Assembly: GCA_025358235.1 (NCBI GenBank) | Contig: JANYKH010000105.1 | Location: forward strand, 1-9,009 | Source of the DNA: Chloroflexota bacterium | Lineage (GTDB): Bacteria; Chloroflexota; Dehalococcoidia; Dehalococcoidales; RBG-16-60-22 | Direction of reading: 5' to 3' | DNA length: 9,009 nucleotides | The notes under the pieces: model-generated | Database searches by the model: none | Seen by the model: the letters and a program-made list of their open reading frames with translations, nothing else | Told to the model about the DNA's origin: nothing | Shown here: one piece after another, positions 1 to 7,575 of the stretch | Layout: every line of letters starts with the position of its first letter | Numbering within the stretch: position 1 is the stretch's first letter | Translations under genes and position numbers: made by a program

Positions 1-1
1 C

Positions 2-1084
2 GCAGGTATGTTCACGGCCAACACCATGAACTGCCTCACGGAAACCCTCGGCCTCGGACTGCCCGGCAACGGCACCATCCCCGCGGTAAGTTCGCGGCGT
101 CAGGCGCTCGCCCGGTCCGCTGGCATCCAGGTAATGGAAGTATTGAAACAGAATCTGCGCGCCCGCGATATTGTTACCGCGGATGCAATTTATAACGCTC
201 TGTGTGTGGATATGGCCCTGGGCGGCAGCACCAACTCCGTCCTTCACCTTATGGCCATCGCCCACGAAGCTGAAGTCGATTTTAAACTGCCCCTCGTAAA
301 TGAGATCAGCGATAAGACCCCGTACCTGTGCAAGATGCGCCCCGGCGGGGAAAATCACATGGATGACCTTGATCGTGCGGGCGGCGTCCCGGCTGTCATG
401 AAAGAAATTCAGTCTTTGCTGAAAACCGGCGTCAAAACCGTCACCGGCAAGACCCTGAAAGAGAACCTGGTTAAAGTAAAAACCATCGATGCTAAAGTTA
501 TACACCCGGCCTCCGACCCGTATTCCAAAACCGGTGGCCTTGCCATACTTTTCGGTAACCTTGCGCCTCAGGGCGGCGTGGTGAAAAAGGCCGCCGTTAA
601 ACCGGAAATGATGGTACACCGCGGCCCTGCCCGCGTTTTTGATTCAGAAGATGCCGTAACCAAAGCCCTGATGGGCCGGTCTATTAAATCCGGCGATGTT
701 ATCGTCATCCGTTATGAAGGTCCCAAAGGCGGTCCGGGCATGAGAGAAATGCTCACGCCCACCTCACTGCTGGTCGGCATCGGTCTTGACCGTGAAGTAG
801 CCCTGATTACTGATGGCCGTTTCTCAGGGGCCACCCAGGGCGCTGCCATCGGCCACGTTTCGCCGGAAGCCGCGGCGGGCGGGCCCATCGGCGCTGTGCG
901 CGAGGGCGATATGATAAGCATCGATATTCCTAACTGTAAATTGAATGTCGAACTCACCGATAAGGAAATCGCGGATAGACTGGCCAAGTTGCCCGCGTTT
1001 AAACCCAAAGTAACGAAAGGATATTTAAAACGCTACGCCGAAAAAGTCACCTCAGCCAGCACCGGCGCGGTCTTTGAATCTTAG
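2..1084 (+). CDS. ilvD: Dihydroxy-acid dehydratase, C-terminal ~360 residues (5' truncated by window edge)
   Basis: Dehydrates 2,3-dihydroxy-isovalerate and 2,3-dihydroxy-3-methylvalerate to the 2-oxo acids, the last step before transamination in valine and isoleucine synthesis; a cytoplasmic Fe-S enzyme. The reading frame is already open at the window edge, and the first codons give [12 protein letters not shown], the segment that follows the third cluster cysteine in this family. Base 1 (c) is consistent with the end of that cysteine codon. Further family motifs are [10 protein letters not shown] (221-250), [24 protein letters not shown], and DGRFSGAT with the conserved serine at 824-826, followed by [17 protein letters not shown]. 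Family members are about 555-560 aa, so roughly 200 N-terminal residues lie upstream. The ATG at 8 is internal, not the start. The stop is 8 bases before ilvB, indicating one transcript. The ilvD/edd family also holds sugar-acid dehydratases, but the context supports IlvD. Confidence 0.96.
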   Translation, partial: AGMFTANTMNCLTETLGLGLPGNGTIPAVSSRRQALARSAGIQVMEVLKQNLRARDIVTADAIYNALCVDMALGGSTNSVLHLMAIAHEAEVDFKLPLVNEISDKTPYLCKMRPGGENHMDDLDRAGGVPAVMKEIQSLLKTGVKTVTGKTLKENLVKVKTIDAKVIHPASDPYSKTGGLAILFGNLAPQGGVVKKAAVKPEMMVHRGPARVFDSEDAVTKALMGRSIKSGDVIVIRYEGPKGGPGMREMLTPTSLLVGIGLDREVALITDGRFSGATQGAAIGHVSPEAAAGGPIGAVREGDMISIDIPNCKLNVELTDKEIADRLAKLPAFKPKVTKGYLKRYAEKVTSASTGAVFES

Positions 1085-1092
1085 GGGGGATT

Positions 1093-2801
1093 ATGAAGTT
1101 AAACGGTTCCCAGATATTATGTGAGAGTTTACTCAAGGAAGGGGCCGATACTATATTCGGCTTTCCCGGCGGGAAGCTGATTCCCCTGTATGATACCCTG
1201 CCGCAGTATCCCGGTCTGCGCCATATCCTCGTCCGCCACGAACAGGGCGCCGCACATGCCGCGGATGCTATGCCCGCGCGACGGGTAAAGTGGGCGTCTG
1301 CCTGGCCACTTCCGGCCCCGGCGCTACCAACCTCGTTACCGGCATCGCCAACGCTTATCTTGATTCCGTCCCGATGGTGGCCCTGACCGGCCAGGTGCAA
1401 ACCTGGTTCATCGGCAAGGACGCTTTCCAGGAAATCGATATTACCGGCATCACCCTGCCGATTACCAAGCATAACAGCCTGGTGCTGGACGTCAATGATC
1501 TGGCGGAAGCCATCAAGGAAGCGTTCTATATCGCCCGCACCGGCCGGCCCGGCCCCGTACTAATCGATATTCCGCAGGATGTCCTGACGAACATCTGTGA
1601 ATATCATTATCCGGCGCATGCTGATCTGCCGGGCTACCGCTTGCCCCTTCAGGGCCACCCCGCCCAGATCCGGAAAGCCGCCAAGATGATCAATGAAGCC
1701 CGCAATCCCGTTATTGTGGCGGGGCGGGGCGTAATTATCTCCGGGGCTTTCCAGGAACTCAAACAACTGGCGGAATCATCTCAGATACCGGTGGTCAACA
1801 CCCTGCTCGGCATCACCGCTTTCCCCACAAACCACGTTCTGAGTTTGGGGATGGGCGGCATGCACGGCACGGCCTATGCTAATAAAGCCATTGACGCCTG
1901 CGACGTGCTCATCGCCATCGGCATGAGAATGGATGACAGGTTAACCGGCCAGGTCAGCGGCTTCGCCCCTAATGCAAAAATTATCCATGTCGATCTGGAC
2001 CCCGCGGAAATCGGCAAGAACGTCCGCGTGGATGTCCCCATCGTCGGCGATATCAAGAAAGTGCTCAGCGCGCTTAATAAACTTATCAGCGCCAGCCAGC
2101 ACGTGGAATGGATCAACGACATCGAGCAATGGCGGACCAAGTACCCGCTTTACCGGGCAACAGATTGCGAACAATTGATGCCCCAGCACATTATGAAGCA
2201 TCTGAATGAAGCCACTCACGGGGACGCTCTGCTGGTGACCGGTGTCGGCCAGCACCAGATGTGGGCCGCCCAGTATTATGAATCGAACACTGTGAACAGC
2301 TTTATCTCCTCCGGCGGTCTCGGGACCATGGGCTTCGGATTGCCTGCCGCCATGGGTGCTAAAGTAGGCATGCCGGACAAGACCGTCTGGTGCATCGATG
2401 GCGACGGCAGCTTCCAGATGACACTGCATGAACTGGCGACATTGGTGCAGGACAACATCGCCGTCAAGATCGCCATCTTCAATAACGGCTATCTGGGCAT
2501 GGTCCGGCAGTGGCAGGAACTTTTCTTCAAACGCAATTATGTGGGCACGCCCCTCACCTGCCCTGATTTTGTTAAACTGGCGGAAGCCTATTGCATTCCC
2601 GCCTTAAGGGTCACCACCCAGGAAGAAGTGCCCGGCGCTATCAAGCAGGCCATGGACCATGACGGTCCCTTCCTGATCGACTTTATGGTTGAACCGGAAG
2701 CCAACGTTTTCCCCATGGTACCCCCCGGAGCGGCTCTGGCCCAGTTTATGGATCAACCTAAAAAAGAGGTAACAGCATGGCCACGACAAAACACACTTTA
2801 A
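1093..2801 (+). CDS. ilvB: Acetolactate synthase large (catalytic) subunit, interrupted by a one-base deletion near 1267
   Basis: TPP-dependent enzyme joining two pyruvates to acetolactate, or pyruvate and 2-oxobutyrate to acetohydroxybutyrate. ATG at 1093 follows a G-rich ribosome site (1084-1090) with a short spacer. Codons 1-58 read normally, including FGFPGG and the catalytic glutamate in RHEQGAAHAAD (E50, 1240-1242). The frame then slips: where the family has D-G-Y-A-R-A-T-G-K, the sequence reads gat-gct-atg, one G short of gat-ggc-tat at about 1267. From 1269 the rest reads in the other frame: LATSGPGATNLVTGIANAYLDSVPMVALTGQV, a central domain, and the C-terminal TPP motif with GDG at 2400-2408 and NN at 2481-2486. 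With the base restored the protein would be 569 aa, normal for the family. As written, translation from 1093 ends at 1386; a GTG at 1290 could start a 503 aa product lacking the catalytic glutamate. Sequencing error or recent mutation cannot be told apart here. Confidence 0.93.
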
Positions 2802-3340
2802 TCGCCCTGGTACAGGATAGGCCCGGCGTTCTGAACCGCGTTGCCAGCATGTTCCGCCGGCGCGGTTTTAACATGGACAGCGTCGCGGTAGGCCACAGCG
2901 AAACGCCCCACGTCTCAAGGGTAACCATTGTGGTCAGCGGCACGACTGCCACTGTAGAACAGGTGCGCAAACAGCTCGCTAAACTGATTGAAGTCATCAA
3001 AGTGGTGGATATCACCCAGGATCAGATGACTTCCCGCGAACTGGCCTTGATCAAGGTGAGGGCTACCTCTCCCACCCGCAGTGAAATTATTGAAATGACA
3101 GATATCTTCCGCGGCAATATCGTCGATGTTGGCGCCGACTCCCTCACGATAGAGGTTACCGGCGACGAGGATAAAATCGAATCGTTTCTTAATCTTTTGC
3201 GGCCCTTCGGCATCCGGGAAATTGCCCGCACAGGGCGCATCGCTATGGTGCGCGGCGGCACTACCGGCTCATCCGGTGAAGAAAAAGGAATATCTACCCG
3301 CTCCCGGGAACATGTTCACATTTCTGAGGATGTAGAGTAG
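2777..3340 (+). CDS. ilvN: Acetolactate synthase small (regulatory) subunit
   Basis: Regulatory partner of IlvB that raises its activity and normally carries valine feedback inhibition. The 187-residue product opens with an ACT domain: LIALVQDRPGVLNRVASMFRRRGFNMDSVAVG, where G17 and N32 match positions that form the valine site in the E. coli small subunit; D14 stands where E. coli has Asn11. A second, C-terminal ALS small-subunit domain follows (about 80-165; RELALIKV, DIFRGNIVDVG, FGIREIARTGRIAM). The last ~20 residues (SSGEEKG..., acidic end) are a low-conservation tail that makes the protein a little longer than E. coli IlvH (163 aa). ATG at 2777 has a good ribosome site, AGAGG at 2765-2769. 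The gene overlaps the ilvB 3' end by 25 bases in another frame, consistent with translational coupling and fixed subunit stoichiometry. Confidence 0.95.
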   Translation: MATTKHTLIALVQDRPGVLNRVASMFRRRGFNMDSVAVGHSETPHVSRVTIVVSGTTATVEQVRKQLAKLIEVIKVVDITQDQMTSRELALIKVRATSPTRSEIIEMTDIFRGNIVDVGADSLTIEVTGDEDKIESFLNLLRPFGIREIARTGRIAMVRGGTTGSSGEEKGISTRSREHVHISEDVE

Positions 3341-3344
3341 AATA

Positions 3345-3361
3345 GATAATATTAATATGAT
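3345..3361 (+). promoter_or_regulatory. Candidate promoter for the leu leader/leuA transcript (weak)
   Basis: Directly after the ilvN stop the sequence turns sharply AT-rich. It contains two -10-like hexamers, GATAAT (3345-3350) and TATGAT (3356-3361), each one base from TATAAT. No good -35 box is seen at 16-18 bases upstream; TTCTGA at 3322-3327 is the best and is poor. A start site shortly after 3361 would give a leader transcript that includes the leucine-rich ORF at 3405. This is inferred from position and composition only. Confidence 0.35.
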
Positions 3362-3404
3362 CCACGCACATTCTATTACCACTAACAGGCTGGAAACGGG
3401 CGAG

Positions 3405-3479
3405 ATGACCCGCAACGGGCTAATTTGCGCCCATCCCGGCCTGGAGATCCTACTCCTCTCCCTTACACCGCCGCGGTGA
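3405..3479 (+). CDS. Putative leucine leader peptide (24 aa) of the leuA attenuator
   Basis: A short ORF from ATG at 3405 to TGA at 3477-3479. It encodes 24 residues with leucine at 6, 13, 16, 17, 18 and 20, i.e. the stretch L-E-I-L-L-L-S-L before T-P-P-R. The leucine codons are mixed (CTA, CTG, CTA, CTC, CTC, CTT); CTA appears uncommon in the genes of this window. A purine-rich stretch, GGAAACGGG (3392-3400), could be the ribosome site. The ORF lies about 195 bases before leuA, the committed leucine enzyme, and its stop codon sits inside the left arm of a strong stem (3470-3532). In known attenuators such as E. coli leuL, ribosome stalling at a leucine run senses charged tRNA-Leu and switches the RNA fold. 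By analogy this peptide would have no function other than being translated. No homologue was checked. Confidence 0.68.
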   Translation: MTRNGLICAHPGLEILLLSLTPPR

Positions 3480-3532
3480 GCGGTATTCCGGATCAGCAAT
3501 AAACCTGACCCCGGACAATTCTCACTCGCGGC
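3470..3532 (+). promoter_or_regulatory. Attenuator stem-loop of the leuA leader RNA
   Basis: Bases 3470-3480 (GCCGCGGTGAG) pair with 3521-3532 (CTCAC, bulged T at 3526, CGCGGC), giving 11 base pairs. Inside is a second hairpin: TCCGG (3487-3491) with CCGGA (3511-3515), and TCAG (3493-3496) with CTGA (3505-3508), around the loop 3497-3504. The left arm begins within the last codons of the leucine leader ORF. A ribosome stalled on leucine codons 16-20 (3450-3464) would therefore cover it and free the right arm. That arrangement is typical of translation-coupled attenuation. The pairs are directly visible; which alternative folds form, and whether termination or translation is controlled, is inference. 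Confidence 0.55.
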
Positions 3533-3576
3533 CGCATTGATTGCAGACCTCTTCATAAACACCGTTAAACTTGAAT

Positions 3577-3614
3577 ACCCTTGAATGTCTCAAGGGTGAA
3601 ATTTGCATCAAATT
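3577..3614 (+). promoter_or_regulatory. Two adjacent hairpins upstream of leuA (possible terminator or translational switch)
   Basis: ACCCTTGA (3577-3584) and TCAAGGGT (3590-3597) form a perfect 8-base-pair stem with a 5-base loop. It is followed at once by AATTTG (3600-3605) and CAAATT (3609-3614), a 6-base-pair stem with a 3-base loop. No clear T-run follows the first stem, so it is not a textbook intrinsic terminator. In addition, CCTCTT at 3548-3553 is fully complementary to AAGAGG at 3660-3665, which contains the leuA ribosome site, so the leader could mask translation initiation. The function is inferred from position in the leucine leader. Confidence 0.4.
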
Positions 3615-3673
3615 ATGTTAAAGTTGGCAATAAATTGCTCGCGCAAACTGCCGCTTTTAAAGAGGAAAATGAG

Positions 3674-5209
3674 ATGGATAAAGTAGTAATCTTCGATACG
3701 ACACTCAGAGACGGCGAGCAGGCGGCCGGCGGAACCCTCAACATTCAGGAAAAATTGCAGATTGCCCGTCAGTTGGACAATCTCGGCATTGATGTCATGG
3801 AAGCCGGCTTCCCGGCCAGTTCTCCGGGTGACATGGAAGCCGTTAAATTGATCTCGAAAGAAGTACGCCGGCCCGTCATTTGCGGGCTTTGCCGCGCCCA
3901 CCCTGATGATATCGATGCCGCCTGGGAAGGTATTAAAAACGCCGCTCATCCGCGCATTCACGTTTTTCTGTCTTCTTCAGATATTCACCTGCTCTATGCC
4001 CTGAAAAAGAGCCGTGAAGAAATCCTGGGCATGTCCCGGGAGATGGTTAAACGCGCTAAAAGTTATTGCGAAGATATCGAATTTTCGCCGATGGATGCTA
4101 CGCGCACTGAACCCTCTTATATTTATAAAATCGTAGAGGCCGCCATTGATGCCGGCGCCACAACCGTGAATATTCCGGACACTGTCGGCTATACCGTGCC
4201 CGGCGAATACGCTGCCCTGATAGCGGGCATCATCAAGAATGTGCCCAACATCAAAAAGGCTATCGTCAGCGTCCACTGCCATAATGATCTCGGCCTGGCC
4301 GTGGCCAACAGCCTCGCTGCCATCAACGTCGGCGCCCGGCAGGTGGAATGCACCATGAACGGTATCGGTGAGCGGGCCGGTAATGCCTCCATGGAAGAAA
4401 TCGTCATGGCGCTGAAAACCCGTAAAGATTTCTATAACGTGACGACTAATATCGATACGAAGCAGATTTATAAGACCTCCCGACTGGTCAGCGAACTGAC
4501 CGGTTTCTCGGTGCAGCCGAACAAGGCCGTCGTCGGCGCTAATGCTTTCCGCCATGAATCCGGCATTCACCAGGACGGCGTCATTAAGATGCCGATAACC
4601 TTTGAAATCATGGACCCGAAAGACGTCGGTATTCCGGCCAGCAGCCTCGTCCTGGGCAAACTCAGCGGACGGCATGCCTTCCGTGAGAGGCTCGCTGAAC
4701 TGGGCTACAGCCTGGGCGACGACGATTTAATGCGCGCTTTCAACGCCTTCAAAGAGACGGCAGACAAAAAGAAAGACGTCACTGACCGCGATATCGAATC
4801 GCTGGTGGCGGAACAGCAGCGCACGGTCTCGGAAGTCTATCACCTGGACAAGCTTCAGGTTACCTGCGGCGCGGGTATTCCTACCGCGGCGGTATCCCTG
4901 ACTGCACCTGACGGCCGCACGGTGGCGGATGCCGCCCTGGGCACCGGGCCCGTTGATGCGCTATATAAGGCTATCAACCGCATCGTGGGCGTGCCCAATA
5001 AACTGACTGAGTTTTCGGTTAACTCGGTCACTGAAGGCATCGATGCCATCGGCGAAGTGCTGATCAGAATCGAAAGCGAAGGCGTCACCTACACGGGCCG
5101 CGGCGCGGATACGGATGTGATTCTGGCCGGCGCTAAAGCCTATATGAACGCCCTTAACCGCCTGCTCAGCGCGAGGAAGCCGTCAGCAAGCGTAAAGAGT
5201 AATCACTGA
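3674..5209 (+). CDS. leuA: 2-isopropylmalate synthase
   Basis: Condenses acetyl-CoA with 2-oxoisovalerate to 2-isopropylmalate, the committed step of leucine synthesis. The product is 511 aa from ATG 3674, a usual length. The N-terminal TIM barrel starts with [10 protein letters not shown] (R12 and D13, substrate and metal site) and contains [19 protein letters not shown] with metal ligands H201 and H203, then NGIGERAGN with N237. The C-terminal part (about 390-505; [17 protein letters not shown]... onward) matches the LeuA regulatory domain that binds leucine, so feedback inhibition is likely. The motif after DGEQ is AAGG where many LeuA proteins have SPG. An open frame continues upstream to a TTG at 3581, but the added residues match no family N-terminus. 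The ribosome site AGAGG (3661-3665) fits 3674, and family proteins begin just before DTTLRDG. The leader before it suggests control by leucine supply. A homocitrate or Re-citrate synthase role is less likely given the regulatory domain and neighbours. Confidence 0.95.
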   Translation: MDKVVIFDTTLRDGEQAAGGTLNIQEKLQIARQLDNLGIDVMEAGFPASSPGDMEAVKLISKEVRRPVICGLCRAHPDDIDAAWEGIKNAAHPRIHVFLSSSDIHLLYALKKSREEILGMSREMVKRAKSYCEDIEFSPMDATRTEPSYIYKIVEAAIDAGATTVNIPDTVGYTVPGEYAALIAGIIKNVPNIKKAIVSVHCHNDLGLAVANSLAAINVGARQVECTMNGIGERAGNASMEEIVMALKTRKDFYNVTTNIDTKQIYKTSRLVSELTGFSVQPNKAVVGANAFRHESGIHQDGVIKMPITFEIMDPKDVGIPASSLVLGKLSGRHAFRERLAELGYSLGDDDLMRAFNAFKETADKKKDVTDRDIESLVAEQQRTVSEVYHLDKLQVTCGAGIPTAAVSLTAPDGRTVADAALGTGPVDALYKAINRIVGVPNKLTEFSVNSVTEGIDAIGEVLIRIESEGVTYTGRGADTDVILAGAKAYMNALNRLLSARKPSASVKSNH

Positions 5210-5236
5210 GCAGATACCGTCATCATGTAATAATAA

Positions 5237-5285
5237 CGCCGGAGCGGGAGCGGGCCTAGTAGTTTCGCCGCCACCGTGTCCGGCG
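5237..5285 (+). promoter_or_regulatory. Inverted repeat in the leuA-leuC gap
   Basis: In the 101-base gap between leuA and leuC, CGCCGGA (5237-5243) is the exact reverse complement of TCCGGCG (5279-5285). Within the 35-base loop, GCGG near 5244 can pair with CCGC near 5268. The element ends about 12 bases before the leuC ribosome site (AGAAGGA, 5298-5304). No T-run follows, so it is more likely an RNA-processing or stability structure than a terminator. Function unknown. Confidence 0.35.
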
Positions 5286-5310
5286 GGATAAATATTAAGA
5301 AGGAAAAACC

Positions 5311-6564
5311 ATGAATTTAGCAGAAAAAATACTGGCGGTCCATTCCGGCAAGAAAAAGGTCAGCCCCGGCGACTTTATTAACTGCCAGGTGGATATGGTC
5401 CTTTCCAACGATATTACCGCGCCTATCGCGATTAAAGAATTCGCCAAACTGGGTGTGAAAAAGGTCTTTAACCCAGCCAAAGTCGTCATGGTACCGGATC
5501 ACTTCGTCCCGAACAAGGATATCGCCTCCGCCGAACAGGCGAAGATGATGCGTGATTTCGCCCATGAACAAGGCCTGATCTATTTTGAGGTCGGCCAGAT
5601 GGGCATCGAGCATGTAATTCTGCCGGAAAAAGGTCTGGTGCTGCCCGGTGACGTGGTGGTGGGGGCAGACTCTCACACCTGCACTTACGGCGCGCTCGGT
5701 GCATTTTCTACCGGCATGGGCTCAACGGATATCGCCGCGGCCATGGCCACCGGCGAAATCTGGATGAAAGTGCCCCAAACTATCCGGTACCTCTATGAAG
5801 GCGCTTTGCCTAAATGGGTCACCGGCAAAGACTTGATACTTTACACCATTGGTCAAATTGGCGTGGATGGGGCGCTGTACTCTGTCATGGAATTCGGCGG
5901 CAAGGCGGTCGAAGAGTTGTCTATGGACAGCCGCTTCACTATGGCCAACATGGCCATCGAGGCCGGCGCCAAGGCGGGTATCTTCCACGTCGATAATAAA
6001 ACCCAGTTGTACGTCAAAAACCGCACCAAGCGGAAATACCTCGTTTTTGAACCGGACGCTGATGCGGAATACTCCCAGACCGTTCAAATCGATGTCTCGG
6101 CTATCGAGCCGCAGGTGTCGCTGCCCCACTCTCCCGCCAACGCCAAAGGCGTGAGCAAACTCGGCAATATTAAAATTGACCAGGCGGTCATCGGCAGCTG
6201 TACTAATGGGCGTCTGGAAGACCTGCGCATCGCCGCCCAGATATTGAAAGGCAAGAAAGTAAACCCGAATATCCGATGCATTATAATCCCCGGCTCCCAG
6301 CAGGTCTACCTGGAAGCCATGAATGAGGGCTTGCTCGAGATATTCGTCCGGGCCGGTGCGGCCGTCAGCACCCCCACCTGCGGGCCGTGCCTCGGCGGGT
6401 ATATGGGCATCCTGGCGGAGGGCGAGCGCTGTATTTCCACCACCAACCGCAACTTCGTCGGGCGGATGGGACACGTGAAATCGGAGATTTACCTGGCCAG
6501 TCCGGCGGTAGCCGCGGCCAGCGCTATTACCGGTAAAATAACCGGCCCCGAGGGTCTTAAATGA
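5311..6564 (+). CDS. leuC: 3-isopropylmalate dehydratase, large subunit (LeuC, ~420 aa type)
   Basis: With LeuD it isomerises 2-isopropylmalate to 3-isopropylmalate using a [4Fe-4S] cluster; the same pair commonly acts on citramalate in the citramalate route to isoleucine. The product is 417 aa, the shorter homoaconitase-like LeuC class also found in archaea, compared with about 466 aa in E. coli. Visible motifs are the N-terminal [10 protein letters not shown] region, [25 protein letters not shown], and the three cluster cysteines: C297 in GSCTNGR and C357/C360 in CGPCLGG. None is missing. ATG at 5311 follows AGAAGGA (5298-5304) at good spacing. The stop overlaps the start of the next gene (ATGA at 6561-6564), so translation is probably coupled. 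The broader homoaconitase/methanogen HACN group is an alternative family label, but leuA, leuD and leuB alongside settle the role. Confidence 0.95.
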   Translation: MNLAEKILAVHSGKKKVSPGDFINCQVDMVLSNDITAPIAIKEFAKLGVKKVFNPAKVVMVPDHFVPNKDIASAEQAKMMRDFAHEQGLIYFEVGQMGIEHVILPEKGLVLPGDVVVGADSHTCTYGALGAFSTGMGSTDIAAAMATGEIWMKVPQTIRYLYEGALPKWVTGKDLILYTIGQIGVDGALYSVMEFGGKAVEELSMDSRFTMANMAIEAGAKAGIFHVDNKTQLYVKNRTKRKYLVFEPDADAEYSQTVQIDVSAIEPQVSLPHSPANAKGVSKLGNIKIDQAVIGSCTNGRLEDLRIAAQILKGKKVNPNIRCIIIPGSQQVYLEAMNEGLLEIFVRAGAAVSTPTCGPCLGGYMGILAEGERCISTTNRNFVGRMGHVKSEIYLASPAVAAASAITGKITGPEGLK

Positions 6565-6884
6565 AGGTCGGAATTGTCATCTACCGCGGTGAAACCGAAA
6601 CTATTTGGAACGCTTTTCGGATAGCCAACTTTTCACTGGCCATGGGTGATGAAGTGAAGACTTTTATCATCGGGCGGGCTGTTGAATTCGAAACCATGGC
6701 TAAAGACTCCCGGTTCAATATTGGGGATCAGATTCAGGTTTACCTGCGGGCGGGCGGCAAGCTCTTCGCCTGCGGCACCTGCATTGAGATTCACGGCGTC
6801 AAACCGACGGAACTGTATAAAGTCTCGACGCTGAAAGACGCTCATGAAATTATTAAGGAAAGCGATAAAGTACTGACTTTCTAG
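6561..6884 (+). CDS. Small DsrE/DsrF-like protein with a CxxC motif
   Basis: A 107-residue soluble protein with no signal peptide or membrane segment. It opens with a beta strand typical of the DsrE fold ([11 protein letters not shown]), then [29 protein letters not shown], and carries [12 protein letters not shown] with C71 and C74, ending ESDKVLTF. This pattern is recognisable as the DsrE-like family, small proteins related to the sulfur-relay proteins DsrE/TusD. The substrate of this subgroup is not known to me. It starts within the leuC stop codon (ATGA) and lies between the two subunit genes of an Fe-S enzyme. A role in sulfur or thiol handling for the LeuCD cluster is therefore conceivable, but that is inference from position only. 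Its base and codon use look like the neighbours, so it is not obviously a recent insertion. Family call fairly sure; function unknown. Confidence 0.8.
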   Translation: MKVGIVIYRGETETIWNAFRIANFSLAMGDEVKTFIIGRAVEFETMAKDSRFNIGDQIQVYLRAGGKLFACGTCIEIHGVKPTELYKVSTLKDAHEIIKESDKVLTF

Positions 6885-6968
6885 AGTAAATTGGATTTAC
6901 TACCCATTCCGGTGAAAGACGGAATCCGGAGAAGATCAAACTACGTGGATCCCGATTGTCATCGGGAT
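6885..6968 (+). promoter_or_regulatory. Three consecutive perfect hairpins before leuD
   Basis: The 98-base gap contains, in order: AGTAAAT (6885-6891) / ATTTACT (6895-6901), 7 base pairs with a 3-base loop starting right after the preceding stop codon; ATTCCG (6906-6911) / CGGAAT (6920-6925), 6 pairs with an 8-base loop; and ATCCCGAT (6949-6956) / ATCGGGAT (6961-6968), 8 pairs with a TGTC loop. The last ends two bases before the leuD ribosome site GGAG (6971-6974). None has a following T-run. They could be processing or stability hairpins, a translational control element, or part of a dispersed repeat. Confidence 0.5.
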
Positions 6969-6982
6969 GTGGAGTTTAAATT

Positions 6983-7480
6983 ATGCTAAAAGGTAAGGTT
7001 TTTAAATACGGGGCGGATGTTAACACGGACGTCATTATCCCCGCCCGCTACTTGAACGTCTCCGACCCCGCGGAACTCGCTAAACACACAATGGAGGACA
7101 TCGATAAGGACTTTATCAAGCAGGTAAAGCCCGGCGATATCGTCATGGCCACGACCAACTTCGGCTGCGGCTCATCCCGTGAGCATGCCCCCATCGCCCT
7201 TAAAGCCGCCGGGGTCTCCTGCGTCATCGCCAAAACCTTCGCGCGCATCTTCTTCCGCAACGCCATTAATATTGGCTTACCGCTGCTGGAATGCGAAGAA
7301 GCCGTCAACAAGACCAAGGCCGGCGATATTCTGGAAGTTGATCTCGCCTCGGGCAAAATCAAGAATCTCACCAACGGGCTTGTTTTTATCGCTAAGCCCT
7401 ACCCTGAGTTCATGAGTGAACTCATCGCGGCCGGCGGATTGATTGAATATACCAAACATAAATTAGCCAGGAGCAAATAG
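6983..7480 (+). CDS. leuD: 3-isopropylmalate dehydratase, small subunit
   Basis: Swivel-domain partner of LeuC; together they form the active isopropylmalate isomerase. The product is 165 aa, the short LeuD class that pairs with the ~420 aa LeuC. It shows [17 protein letters not shown] near the N-terminus (N14-T15-D16), the substrate-loop motif [12 protein letters not shown] (C62 to H68, with S64, S65 and R66 in the substrate-binding segment), and [24 protein letters not shown] at 6983 has GGAG at 6971-6974, eight bases away. In this family LeuD usually follows LeuC directly; here a DsrE-like gene and a 98-base hairpin-rich gap separate them, which could reduce coupling between the two subunits. 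The product is complete, with no missing key residue seen. Confidence 0.95.
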   Translation: MLKGKVFKYGADVNTDVIIPARYLNVSDPAELAKHTMEDIDKDFIKQVKPGDIVMATTNFGCGSSREHAPIALKAAGVSCVIAKTFARIFFRNAINIGLPLLECEEAVNKTKAGDILEVDLASGKIKNLTNGLVFIAKPYPEFMSELIAAGGLIEYTKHKLARSK

Positions 7481-7509
7481 CTATCAGGCTAAAGCGAAGT
7501 ATTTTAAAT

Positions 7510-7549
7510 GTCATTGCGAGTTTCGCCGCAGGCGAACCGAAGCAATCTC
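7510..7549. repeat. Probable dispersed palindromic repeat (GTCATTGCGAG...GCAATCTC type)
   Basis: Bases 7510-7549 form a nested palindrome: ATTGC (7513-7517) with GCAAT (7542-7546) outside, and TTCGCC (7522-7527) with GGCGAA (7531-7536) around a GCA loop inside. The ends GTCATTGCGAG and GAAGCAATCTC match a type of short intergenic repeat that I recall from many bacterial genomes. Only one copy is in the window, so repeat status rests on recognition, not on counting. It has no coding capacity. Confidence 0.55.
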
Positions 7550-7575
7550 ATCGCCCGGAACAGATTTAAACTATT

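Noticed and set aside
1261..1290. Programmed -1 frameshift in ilvB
   Set aside because: No slippery heptamer or downstream stem is visible at the slip point, and no such mechanism is known to me for this family.
1290..2801. A separate 503-residue acetolactate synthase gene starting at GTG 1290
   Set aside because: It would lack the first ~65 residues, including the catalytic glutamate, which are present in the other frame just upstream; a single deletion explains both pieces as one gene.
3460..3490. T-box riboswitch in the leuA leader
   Set aside because: The GC-rich stretch superficially resembles a T-box, but the UGGNACC core is absent and the leucine-rich ORF explains the structure better.
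3577..3597. Intrinsic terminator after ilvN/before leuA
   Set aside because: The stem is perfect but is followed by GAAATTTG, not a T-run; kept only as a hairpin of uncertain role.
3581..3673. N-terminal extension of leuA from a TTG at 3581
   Set aside because: The extra 31 residues match no LeuA N-terminus, the TTG lies within the loop-proximal part of a perfect hairpin and lacks a ribosome site, whereas ATG 3674 has AGAGG at proper spacing and starts just before the DTTLRDG motif.
3977..4675. Long reverse-strand open frame of 232 codons opposite leuA
   Set aside because: It lies wholly opposite a conserved gene, has no recognisable domain or convincing ribosome site, and is a typical shadow of GC-rich coding sequence.
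5722..6474. Reverse-strand open frame of 250 codons opposite leuC
   Set aside because: Same reasoning: mirror of conserved leuC codons, no family resemblance.
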